Shown here piece by piece: positions 1 through 5,767 of a DNA stretch of 7,348 bases. A program made the translations under genes and the position numbers. Numbering within the stretch: the stretch's first letter is position 1; each line of letters begins with the position of its first letter. The notes under the pieces are model-generated. The model made no database searches and was not told the DNA's origin. It was given only the letters and a program-made list of their open reading frames with translations. Source of the stretch: Acidobacteriota bacterium (lineage in GTDB: Bacteria > Acidobacteriota > Vicinamibacteria > Vicinamibacterales > CAVVIG01); NCBI GenBank assembly GCA_003222455.1, contig QHWF01000400.1, positions 1-7,348 of the forward strand, given 5' to 3'.

Positions 1-425
1 TCTTCCTGCCACGTCGCCACGTCGGTGTGCAGCATCGGACCGAGTGCCAGCTGCTCGCGCGCCCGGTCTTCCTCGAACGCCGGGCACACCAGGTACGGCG
101 CGCCGGTTCTCGGAATGACCACCGCGAAGAGCCGCTCGCTGTTGCCCCACCGCATGCCGGTGAAGTACAGCAGTGACGTGCCGCCCGCGACCACGATCGC
201 GTCCAGTTTGTGATCGGCCATGAGCCGTCGCGCCTTCTCGATGCGCGCGGCGCGTTCCTCGTTCGTGATCGGCTTCGCCCGATCGCGCATCGAGGTCAGC
301 GCGGCGATACTGGCGGGGACAGGACCGGCTTCAGCACCGCCGCGACCGCGTTGGGCCGACACCCGCGTCACGGACAGTCCGGCGGCGGCGCCGGCGAGCG
401 AGAGCAATGAACGTCGAGAAAGCAT
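1..425 (-). CDS. Tat-exported M24 family (creatinase / Xaa-Pro aminopeptidase-like) peptidase, 5' part
   Basis: The gene runs off the left edge, so only about 141 N-terminal residues are visible. It starts with MLSRRSLLSLAGAAAG, a twin-arginine signal (R4-R5 followed by a hydrophobic h-region), with a plausible cleavage site after VSA near residue 23; the protein is therefore probably folded in the cytoplasm and exported. From about residue 60 the text (EERAARIEKARRLMADH, then LDAIVVAGGTSLLYFTG, then a segment reading RLFAVVIPRTGAPYLVCPAFE) matches the creatinase N-terminal domain that precedes the metal-binding pita-bread domain of M24 peptidases. Family members remove N-terminal residues before proline or hydrolyse creatine-like substrates. 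The metal ligands lie outside the window, so activity cannot be judged. Only a weak GGGG stretch precedes the ATG. Family call fairly sure; substrate unknown. Confidence 0.85.
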   Translation of the reverse strand, partial: MLSRRSLLSLAGAAAGLSVTRVSAQRGRGGAEAGPVPASIAALTSMRDRAKPITNEERAARIEKARRLMADHKLDAIVVAGGTSLLYFTGMRWGNSERLFAVVIPRTGAPYLVCPAFEEDRAREQLALGPMLHTDVATWQE

Positions 426-556
426 GAGAGCCCCAAATCAGCTAGAGAACATCACGATCGAACGCAGAGGTCGCAAAGGACGCAAAGGAAGACAGGATTT
501 CTTTGCGGCCTTCGCGGCCTTTGCGTTCCACGGCGGCGTCAGTTAGTCGGATACGA
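426..556. other. non-coding gap upstream of the M24 peptidase gene
   Basis: No credible gene is seen here. The stretch should carry the promoter of the minus-strand peptidase gene, but I find no convincing -35/-10 pair. Its one structured part is the 9-bp-unit foldback described separately. Open frames crossing it on the plus strand are shadows of the peptidase gene. Confidence 0.6.
460..528. repeat. foldback of 9-bp units (CGCAAAGGA type)
   Basis: The left arm (460-490) is about three tandem 9-bp units, CGCAGAGGT, CGCAAAGGA, CGCAAAGGA. The right arm (498-528) is the reverse complement of the same design, matching 26 of 31 positions by my hand alignment. The 7-base loop is GACAGGA. Four of the five mismatches are transitions, so many remain G-U compatible in RNA. 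Short-unit repeats of this style occur between genes in several soil phyla; their function is not established. There is no T-tract, so it is not a classical intrinsic terminator. Confidence 0.85.
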
Positions 557-692
557 CTAGCAGGCTGCTGAAAAACGCAGCCTGAAGTGAAAAGTTAAAA
601 CAGAAAAGTCAAAAGCAGGCGGAAAATCGCACTTTTCTGTTTTAGCTTTTCAGTTTTAACTTCAGGTCGGCGCCTTTTCAGCGACCTGCCAG
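557..692. repeat. 136-bp REPIN/MITE-like dispersed element, copy 1
   Basis: This copy shares its ends almost exactly with a second same-length copy at 7039-7174. Both begin CTAGCAGGCTGCTGAAAA and end CAGCGACCTGCCAG, giving imperfect terminal inverted repeats (CTAGCAGG against CTGGCAGG). Each end also folds alone: CAGGCTGC (561-568) pairs with GCAGCCTG (577-584), and CAGGTCG (663-669) pairs with CGACCTG (682-688). Inside are A-rich then T-rich arms, with a perfect 14-bp inverted match (596-609 against 631-644). Paired hairpins preceded by a tetranucleotide resemble REPINs moved by RAYT transposases, but a MITE from a DDE transposon is equally possible. No transposase gene and no target duplication are visible. 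It lies 29 bp beyond the GT-B stop codon. Confidence 0.85.
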
Positions 693-707
693 CTCCGACG
701 TAGCGGG

Positions 708-739
708 ATCCGATTACCAGATTATCCGATTATCCGATT
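708..739. repeat. octamer tandem array (ATCCGATT x4) across the GT-B stop codon
   Basis: Four contiguous 8-bp units are seen: ATCCGATT, ACCAGATT, ATCCGATT, ATCCGATT. On the minus strand the repeats encode the last residues of the GT-B protein (NRIIG) and its TAA stop at 722-724. The array thus begins inside a coding sequence and continues past it. Confidence 0.85.
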
Positions 740-1771
740 CGCAATATGGTTGGCTACGACGCTCGCGCCATCAACCGGTGGCCGTTCCGGCGGCGCCGGC
801 TGTGCGAGCAAGGCGTCGATGGCTTCGGCCCAGCGGCCAGCGCGCAGATCCTCCTGCGAAATGTAGCGGCACCGCAAGAAACGCGGCATCTCGGCCACCA
901 GGAGGTCGTATTCAACGAAGTGGCCCCTCGACGTATAGAGGAGAGCTGCGCCGTTCGCGACGCACTCGGAGATGATGCCGTATCCCGGCTTGCTGATCAC
1001 CACGTCACTGGCGGCCACGAGGTCCGGATACCGAAATCCAGGCGGCGGCTCGCGGACGGCCGAGATCACCGTCACGCTGGTCGATCGGGACACGGCTTCA
1101 ATCGGAAAATCGACGCCGTAGGCGCCGAACGACAGGAGCACGACGGGTTTGTCGGGCGGGCAGCCGAGCGCGCGACGGATTTCGTGGCGATCCCGGCACG
1201 ATCGGCGCGCGATGAACGGCACGTCACGCACGACGTCCACCATGGGCCCGAATCCGCCGTGGAGCGGGAGCCGCAGCGCCAGTGTCGCGTGCGAGTAGGC
1301 CCGGCGAATCGTTGCAATGACGTCGGGCGCCGAGCGGGTGAACGCCGGATAGGCGCCGTAGATCCAGTCCCACGTGAAGTTGCCGAGTGCCACGGACGGA
1401 ACGCCGGCGCAATCGGCCGCGGCGAATGCCAGTGGCGGGATGTCGCCGACCACCAGGTCGGCGCCGAGGTCCCCGAGCGTCCGGCGTTCTTCCTCGACGC
1501 GCCGATCGAGATCCGAGTAGAAGCGGAGCGCCTCGCGTGTTGTCTGCTCTTCGTCGAGCCGCAGGCTGTCGATCTGCACCACCCCGGTGTCCACTTCACA
1601 CGGTTGAAGCTCGACGTGGGGCACGTTCAGCGCAAAGAGCCATGGTTGGGCCCCGGTTCGAACGACGACGCGCGCATCCGGCCGGAGCGCGAGGAGCGCC
1701 TGGATCACTTCGATGTCGCGCGACGCGTGGCCGAGACCATGGCCGGAGGTGTAGAAGACGATCGTGATCAT
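722..1771 (-). CDS. GT-B fold glycosyltransferase-like protein, related to the N-terminal domain of plant L-arabinokinase
   Basis: A complete 349-residue soluble protein. It starts with the Rossmann-type strand MITIVFYTSG and the motif GHGLGHASR (residues 10-18), the nucleotide-sugar transferase signature of MurG-like proteins and of the GT-like domain fused to plant arabinose kinase. Further matching blocks are DIPPLAFAAAD (110-120), NFTWDWIYGAYP (131-142) and, in the C-terminal half, SFGAYGV (214-220) and SKPGYGIISE (260-269), the place where GT-B enzymes bind the donor sugar nucleotide. There is no kinase domain, so this is the stand-alone form. The acceptor and even catalytic activity are unknown. 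It lies 140 bp downstream of lon on the same strand and may be co-transcribed. The ATG sits at the edge of a heptamer foldback with no Shine-Dalgarno; I keep it because the conserved N-terminus begins there. Fold confident, function open. Confidence 0.8.
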   Translation of the reverse strand: MITIVFYTSGHGLGHASRDIEVIQALLALRPDARVVVRTGAQPWLFALNVPHVELQPCEVDTGVVQIDSLRLDEEQTTREALRFYSDLDRRVEEERRTLGDLGADLVVGDIPPLAFAAADCAGVPSVALGNFTWDWIYGAYPAFTRSAPDVIATIRRAYSHATLALRLPLHGGFGPMVDVVRDVPFIARRSCRDRHEIRRALGCPPDKPVVLLSFGAYGVDFPIEAVSRSTSVTVISAVREPPPGFRYPDLVAASDVVISKPGYGIISECVANGAALLYTSRGHFVEYDLLVAEMPRFLRCRYISQEDLRAGRWAEAIDALLAQPAPPERPPVDGASVVANHIANRIIG

Positions 1772-1917
1772 GAAATTGCAGATTTCAGATTTCAGATTTC
1801 AGATTGGAGCGGATTTGCAGACTTCAGATTTATTGAAGATTGAGCGGTGAACGAGTTGGCTGATCCGCAATCTGCAATAAATCTGAAATCTGAAATCTGC
1901 AATCTGAAATTTCATGA
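1768..1917. repeat. foldback of heptamer units (TCAGATT / AATCTGA) filling the lon to GT-B gap
   Basis: The left arm has four units: GCAGATT at 1778-1784, then TCAGATT three times to 1805. A degenerate continuation reaches about 1848. The right arm holds AATCTGC (1869-1875), then AATCTGA, AATCTGA, AATCTGC and AATCTGA at 1880-1907. The arms are reverse complements differing mainly by one 7-bp unit, and 22 bases from 1778 match perfectly. The outer ends are TCATGAAATT (1768-1777) and AATTTCATGA (1908-1917). The left end contains the GT-B start codon and the right end contains the lon stop codon. In a lon transcript this would form a long A/U-rich hairpin just before the GT-B start. Confidence 0.9.
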
Positions 1918-4314
1918 GGGCAGCGCGACTTTCAGTGCGTCTTCGAGCGTCTCGACCGGAACGAACTTGATGTCGTCCCTGACTTCGCGCGGGAGCTCAG
2001 CGAGATCGGGTTCGTTGCGCGCCGGCAGGATGAACTCCTTGATGCCGTAACGCCGCGCGGCGAGCGCCTTCTCGCGGATGCCGCCGACCGGCAGCACCAG
2101 GCCGCTCAAGGTGATTTCGCCGGTCATGGCGACGTCCTCGCGCACCCGCTGATTGCGCACCGCCGATACGATGGCCGTCGCCATCGTCACGCCCGCGGAT
2201 GGTCCGTCCTTCGGAATCGCCCCGGCCGGGACGTGGATGTGCAGATCGTATTTGTCCAGGAACTCCGGCGAGAAACCGAGTTCCGCCGCCTGTGCGCGGA
2301 TGTGACTCACCGCCGCGCGCGCCGATTCCTGCATCACGCTGCCGAGTTGTCCGGTCAGAATCAGGTTGTTGTGGCCGGACGGCAGGAGCCGCGCCTCCAC
2401 GAACAGCACGTCGCCGCCGGTTTCCGTCCAGGCGACGCCGGTTGCCACGCCGGGCCGCGAGACGCGGAATGGCACCTCGCGATGGAAGCGGGGCGGCCCG
2501 AGATAGTCGGGCAGGCTCCCCGCGGTGACCACGGAGTGCGTTGGATTCGCGGCGGGTGCGGCTTCGACCGGACGTTCGGCGCCTGCGGCTTCTGCCGGAT
2601 CCTCGCTGATTGCCGTGGCCACGCGCGCGGCGATCTTCCTCGCGACTGCGCCAATCTGCCGCTCGAGGCTGCGGACACCAGCCTCCCGCGTGTACCCGCT
2701 GATGATGCGCCGAATCGTGGAGTCCTCGAGCACGATCATGTCCGCCGTGAGGCCGTGCTCTTCGAGCTGCCGCGGCACGAGATACCGCCGCGCGATGTTC
2801 AGCTTTTCTTCTTCGCTGTAACCCGGCAGCGACAGGATTTCCATGCGGTCGAGGAGTGCCGGATGGATCGTGCCGAGCTGATTGGCGGTGGCGATGAAGA
2901 GGACGCGCGACAGATCGACGTTGATTTCGAGGTAGTGGTCGCGGAACGCGTGGTTCTGGCCCGGATCGAGCACCTCGAGCAGCGCCGCTGCCGGATCGCC
3001 CTGGAAGCCCGCGCTCACTTTGTCGATCTCATCGAGCATGAACACCGGGTTCATCGCACCGGCCTGCCTCAGCGCCTGGACGATGCGCCCGGGGATCGCG
3101 CCGATATACGTGCGCCGGTGGCCGCGGATCTCCGCTTCGTCGCGCAGGCCGCCCAGGGAGATACGCACGAACTTGCGGTTCATCGATCGCGCGATCGACT
3201 GGCCCAGCGATGTCTTGCCGACGCCTGGCGGCCCGACGAAACAGAGGATGGGCCCCTTGATTTGCGTCGCGCCCGCCTGACGGCGTTTGAGCTTCTGGAC
3301 CGCCAGATACTCGATAATGCGTTCCTTCACCTTGTCGAGATCGAAATGATCCTCGTCGAGGACGCGCCGCGCGGCCGGCGGGTCCAGCCGATCGTCGGTC
3401 GTCCTAGACCAGGGGACGTCGAGCACCCAGTCGATGTAGGTGCGAATCATCTGGTACTCGGGGGACGCCGGCGTCATCCGCTCGAGCCGATCCGCTTCCC
3501 GGTCCGCGACCTTCATCACTTCCTCCGGGAGCTTCGCGGCTGTCAGACGCGCGCGCAACTCCTGGATCTCGGTCTTTTCGCCTTCGCCGAGCTCGTCCTG
3601 GATGGCCTTGAGCTGCTGTCGCAGGTAGTACTGACGCTGCGCGTCGGTCATCTCCTGCTGTGCCGCGGACTCGATCTTCGTCTTCATCTCGAGCAGCGCG
3701 ATCTCCCGGTTCAGCGCCGTGGCGACGGCCTGAAGCTTGGCCGTCAGATCGTTCTGCTCGAGGATCTGCTGCTTCTCGTCGGCTTTCATGTCGAGCAGGC
3801 TCGAGAGCAGGTACGTGAGCCGCAACGGATCGTCGATGCCCGCGACGAGGCCGCGCAGCTCCTGCGAGAGCCCGGTGGACAACGACAGGGCGCGATCGAT
3901 CAGCTCCTGCAGCCGGCGCACGTACGCGTCGATTTCCAGCGTGCGCGCGGTCGCATCGGGCAACGGTGAGACAACCCCCCGCAGCGCCGTGCCCGATTTC
4001 GTCACGACATCCGACTTCGCGCGCGTGAGGCCTTCGACGAGGATGTGAATGCCGCCCGCCGGCATCTTGGCCATCTGACGGATTGCGCCGATCGTACCGA
4101 CGGCGCGCAGATCGGCGGGTTCCGGATCGTCGCTGTCGTTGCTCTGGAGCGTCAGAAAGACGAGCCGGTCGCCGGTCAACGCGCGGTTCACCGTATCGAC
4201 GGACATCGGCCGGTTGATGGCGAGGGGTTGCAGCGTCAGCGGAAAAACGACCGTCTGACGAAGCGCGAGCACGGGAAGTTCGCTCGGATACGTGCGTGAG
4301 GCTTCCGTCGCCAT
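1912..4314 (-). CDS. lon: ATP-dependent endopeptidase Lon (LonA type)
   Basis: A complete 800-residue protein, close to the usual bacterial LonA length of about 780-820. Lon is a cytosolic AAA+ hexamer that unfolds and degrades misfolded and regulatory proteins. The N-terminal substrate-binding domain spans about 11-200, followed by the coiled-coil region with QRQYYLRQQLKAIQDELGE (226-244). The AAA+ module has Walker A GPPGVGKTS (361-369), Walker B VFMLDEID (424-431), sensor ATAN (475-478) and the LLDRMEI segment (487-493). The protease domain has PKDGPSAG with catalytic Ser706 and GGIREKA with catalytic Lys749. Between the AAA+ lid and the protease domain (about 570-600) lies an Ala/Pro/Glu-rich linker that looks longer than in E. 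coli. An in-frame TGA two codons upstream fixes the ATG as the first possible start; no strong Shine-Dalgarno or CIRCE element is visible. The stop codon lies in the right arm of the heptamer foldback. Confidence 0.98.
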   Translation of the reverse strand: MATEASRTYPSELPVLALRQTVVFPLTLQPLAINRPMSVDTVNRALTGDRLVFLTLQSNDSDDPEPADLRAVGTIGAIRQMAKMPAGGIHILVEGLTRAKSDVVTKSGTALRGVVSPLPDATARTLEIDAYVRRLQELIDRALSLSTGLSQELRGLVAGIDDPLRLTYLLSSLLDMKADEKQQILEQNDLTAKLQAVATALNREIALLEMKTKIESAAQQEMTDAQRQYYLRQQLKAIQDELGEGEKTEIQELRARLTAAKLPEEVMKVADREADRLERMTPASPEYQMIRTYIDWVLDVPWSRTTDDRLDPPAARRVLDEDHFDLDKVKERIIEYLAVQKLKRRQAGATQIKGPILCFVGPPGVGKTSLGQSIARSMNRKFVRISLGGLRDEAEIRGHRRTYIGAIPGRIVQALRQAGAMNPVFMLDEIDKVSAGFQGDPAAALLEVLDPGQNHAFRDHYLEINVDLSRVLFIATANQLGTIHPALLDRMEILSLPGYSEEEKLNIARRYLVPRQLEEHGLTADMIVLEDSTIRRIISGYTREAGVRSLERQIGAVARKIAARVATAISEDPAEAAGAERPVEAAPAANPTHSVVTAGSLPDYLGPPRFHREVPFRVSRPGVATGVAWTETGGDVLFVEARLLPSGHNNLILTGQLGSVMQESARAAVSHIRAQAAELGFSPEFLDKYDLHIHVPAGAIPKDGPSAGVTMATAIVSAVRNQRVREDVAMTGEITLSGLVLPVGGIREKALAARRYGIKEFILPARNEPDLAELPREVRDDIKFVPVETLEDALKVALPS

Positions 4315-4484
4315 ACGTCAATCAATCGACAGCATCTGGCCCCTGATCCTGATGCAGTATTTCGCTTCCGCGGCCCAGCTAAGAGGGAGGCCCAGGCCAG
4401 CAAACGGACCAGATCGCTAGCCGAAGAGGAACCGACAGCGACCAGAAGCAGTGCAGCATGGCACGCGACGAACACCCGGTCAAA
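4315..4484. other. non-coding stretch upstream of lon
   Basis: About 170 bp between the lon start and the G-rich foldback. I see no gene, no tRNA, no CIRCE or other recognisable heat-shock operator, and no convincing -35/-10 pair. The lon promoter is presumably here or inside the foldback. A minus-strand open frame runs through it, but its peptide has no recognisable family features. Confidence 0.5.
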
Positions 4485-4710
4485 CAGGTCGGGGAGGTCG
4501 GGGAGGTCGGGGAGGTCGGGGAAGTCGGGGAAGTCTGGTAGGTCAGGGAGGTCGGGGAAGTCGGGGGAGGTCGGGTAGGTGGTGAGGTCGGAGAGGCCAG
4601 GTAACTTGCATCTCTGATCCACCCGACCCACCCGACCCACCTGACCTCCCCGACCCACCTGACCCACCCCACCTCCCCGACCCACCCAGCCTCCCCGACC
4701 CCCCCGGCCT
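4485..4710. repeat. large G-rich/C-rich foldback of 9-bp units (GGGGAGGTC type), G-quadruplex prone
   Basis: The left arm (4485-4601) is a tandem array of GGGGAGGTC-like units, with GGGG runs at 4491, 4500, 4509, 4518 and 4527 spaced exactly nine bases. The spacer (about 4602-4617) is unrelated. The right arm (4618-4710) is the pyrimidine-rich inverse, with units such as CCCGACCCA. The outer ends align, CAGGTC at 4485-4490 against GGCCTG at 4706-4711. The left arm meets the usual four-G-tract rule for quadruplexes on the plus strand. The minus strand of 4622-4638 (GGGTCGGGTGGGTCGGG) meets it with short loops. The array stops three bases before the ATG of the CxxC gene. Confidence 0.9.
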
Positions 4711-4713
4711 GAT

Positions 4714-5067
4714 ATGATCGGGCTCGTGGACGAGCGAGACTTCTTCAACATCGACAAGAACGAAACGCGGACCGACAAGCTGACGTGTCCGCGTTGCCGG
4801 CGGACGAACGACTACCAGATGCGCTGGGTGGTTCGGACCCGGAAGGATCGCATTCCGCCGGGCGCCAACGAGCGCGACCGCGCGCTGTTTGCGAAGCTGC
4901 GCGACTACATGATCCGCGTTGACGACGCGGTGACCTGCAAGGCGTGCGGGAAGAAATTCGATATCCCGTCGCAGCACTCGATGGTGTTCATCCAGAAGGG
5001 TGACAATGCGCCCGACGCCCGCGCCGCGCAAAGCGACGATGCGTCGGACTCCCGCTTCAATAGATGA
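4714..5067 (+). CDS. small protein with two CxxC knuckles (zinc-ribbon-like), unknown function
   Basis: A 117-residue hydrophilic protein with no signal peptide or membrane segment. Two cysteine pairs, CPRC (25-28) and CKAC (75-78), sit in typical knuckle settings (KLTCPRCRR and AVTCKACGKKF), so one zinc ion held by four cysteines is likely. The roughly 46-residue insert between the knuckles is charged and probably helical (about 52-68). The tail after residue 97 is Asp/Ala/Ser-rich and looks disordered. I do not recognise a named family; candidates include a nucleic-acid-binding or adaptor zinc ribbon. The start is uncertain: ATG at 4714 abuts the foldback and has no clear Shine-Dalgarno, and GTG at 4726 (VDERDFFNIDKNE) is a real alternative giving 113 residues. 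The 3' end overlaps the opposite-strand gene by 11 bases. Confidence 0.7.
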   Translation: MIGLVDERDFFNIDKNETRTDKLTCPRCRRTNDYQMRWVVRTRKDRIPPGANERDRALFAKLRDYMIRVDDAVTCKACGKKFDIPSQHSMVFIQKGDNAPDARAAQSDDASDSRFNR

Positions 5068-5734
5068 ACGGGATCAGCCGCCACCGCACGGTGAGTTTGT
5101 ATCGCGTATAGGCGTCGCCGAAGCTCCGCGCAAGCGACCGCTCTTCCCACGGAATGGCGATGACGAGATAACTGCTCGTGATCACCGCGAACAGAAGACG
5201 GTCGCCGGTCATTCGCGGCGTCCCGAACACCGACAGGATCCATCCGAGATACAACGGGTGGCGCACCAGCTGGTACGGGCCGCCCACCTGCAGGCCGGCA
5301 ACATTCGCCGCAGGTCGGATGCCGGCGAGGTCGAGCGCGTCGATTTTCGCGACCGATCGCGCGATCAGCCAGACGCCGGCCAGCTGGACACCGGCCTGCG
5401 CAACGGCCTGCGCGCCGTGAACGTCATAGAGCGCACCGCCGACCGGTTGCCACAGCAGACACATCAGGACCAGCAGCGTGCTCGCAATCCACACGTAACA
5501 GGAGCGCAGCAGCCGTGGAGGAATCATCGCCGCGATGGTTTGCTTGCTGCGATCCCGTGCGAACACGCTATGGTGCGCAGCGAACACGGTGAAGAGCACG
5601 ACGTCCGCCACCAGCGGCTGCCACCCGTGCCACGGACGCCGGCGACCGAATCCGACCAGGTACGACGATGCGCAGACGGCGAGCGAGGCGACGAACAGGC
5701 CGCCGCCAGTCCACACCAGCACGCGTTCGACCAT
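5057..5734 (-). CDS. multi-pass membrane methyltransferase-like protein (NnrU / ICMT / PEMT-like)
   Basis: A 225-residue inner-membrane protein with about five or six hydrophobic segments (roughly 5-27, 40-55, 80-97, 108-126, 160-172, 180-195). The C-terminal half has the signature of isoprenylcysteine carboxyl methyltransferase and phospholipid methyltransferase relatives: GGPYQLVRHPLYLGWIL (151-167), then PWEERSLARSFGDAYTRY (195-212). In these families the RHP motif and the EE pair help bind S-adenosylmethionine. The substrate cannot be read from sequence; a lipid or small hydrophobic acceptor is likely, and NnrU-like members have no proven reaction. I chose ATG 5734; an in-frame TTG at 5743 would add three residues. 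A perfect TATAAT on the same strand ends only nine bases before that TTG, so the mRNA may have almost no leader. Family call good, role open. Confidence 0.83.
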   Translation of the reverse strand: MVERVLVWTGGGLFVASLAVCASSYLVGFGRRRPWHGWQPLVADVVLFTVFAAHHSVFARDRSKQTIAAMIPPRLLRSCYVWIASTLLVLMCLLWQPVGGALYDVHGAQAVAQAGVQLAGVWLIARSVAKIDALDLAGIRPAANVAGLQVGGPYQLVRHPLYLGWILSVFGTPRMTGDRLLFAVITSSYLVIAIPWEERSLARSFGDAYTRYKLTVRWRLIPFIY

Positions 5735-5751
5735 TCGCGTCAATCCGGTAC

Positions 5752-5757
5752 ATTATA
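5752..5757 (-). promoter_or_regulatory. candidate -10 box (TATAAT) of the membrane methyltransferase-like gene
   Basis: The minus strand reads TATAAT, then GTACCGGA, then the TTG at 5743. Transcription starting six to eight bases after the box would begin at about 5746-5744. That gives a leader of one to three bases before TTG, or about ten to twelve before ATG 5734. No good -35 hexamer is seen at the usual spacing, so the call rests on the -10 match and its position between divergent genes. Confidence 0.45.
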
Positions 5758-5761
5758 GGTG
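5757..5761 (+). promoter_or_regulatory. Shine-Dalgarno-like AGGTG of the ketoacyl synthase gene
   Basis: AGGTG ends six bases before ATG 5768. This favours that ATG over the in-frame GTG at 5759, which would lie within the ribosome-binding site itself. Confidence 0.5.
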
Positions 5762-5767
5762 CGCGTC

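Noticed and set aside
557..692. Intrinsic transcription terminator
   Set aside because: Stable hairpins are present and the element lies beyond a gene end, but no U-tract directly follows a stem, and the whole 136-bp element recurs elsewhere with conserved ends. Termination could be a side effect.
746..1843. A 365-codon plus-strand open frame opposite the GT-B gene
   Set aside because: Same reason: the minus strand has conserved GT-B motifs and this frame reads as low-information Arg/Gly-rich peptide.
2233..3969. A 578-codon plus-strand open frame opposite lon
   Set aside because: It is antisense to a Lon gene with intact motifs throughout. Its His/Arg/Asp-rich peptide has no family features; long antisense frames are expected in GC-rich DNA.
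4315..4484. Heat-shock operator or tRNA upstream of lon
   Set aside because: I found no CIRCE-like inverted repeat and no cloverleaf pattern.
4485..4710. CRISPR array
   Set aside because: Units are 9 bp with no spacers between them and the second half is inverted; there are no cas genes.
4236..4778. A 180-codon minus-strand frame rich in Pro-Asp-Leu/Phe repeats
   Set aside because: The repeats are just the translation of the 9-bp GGGGAGGTC-type array. The frame also overlaps lon and the CxxC gene, and there is no signal peptide or conserved domain.
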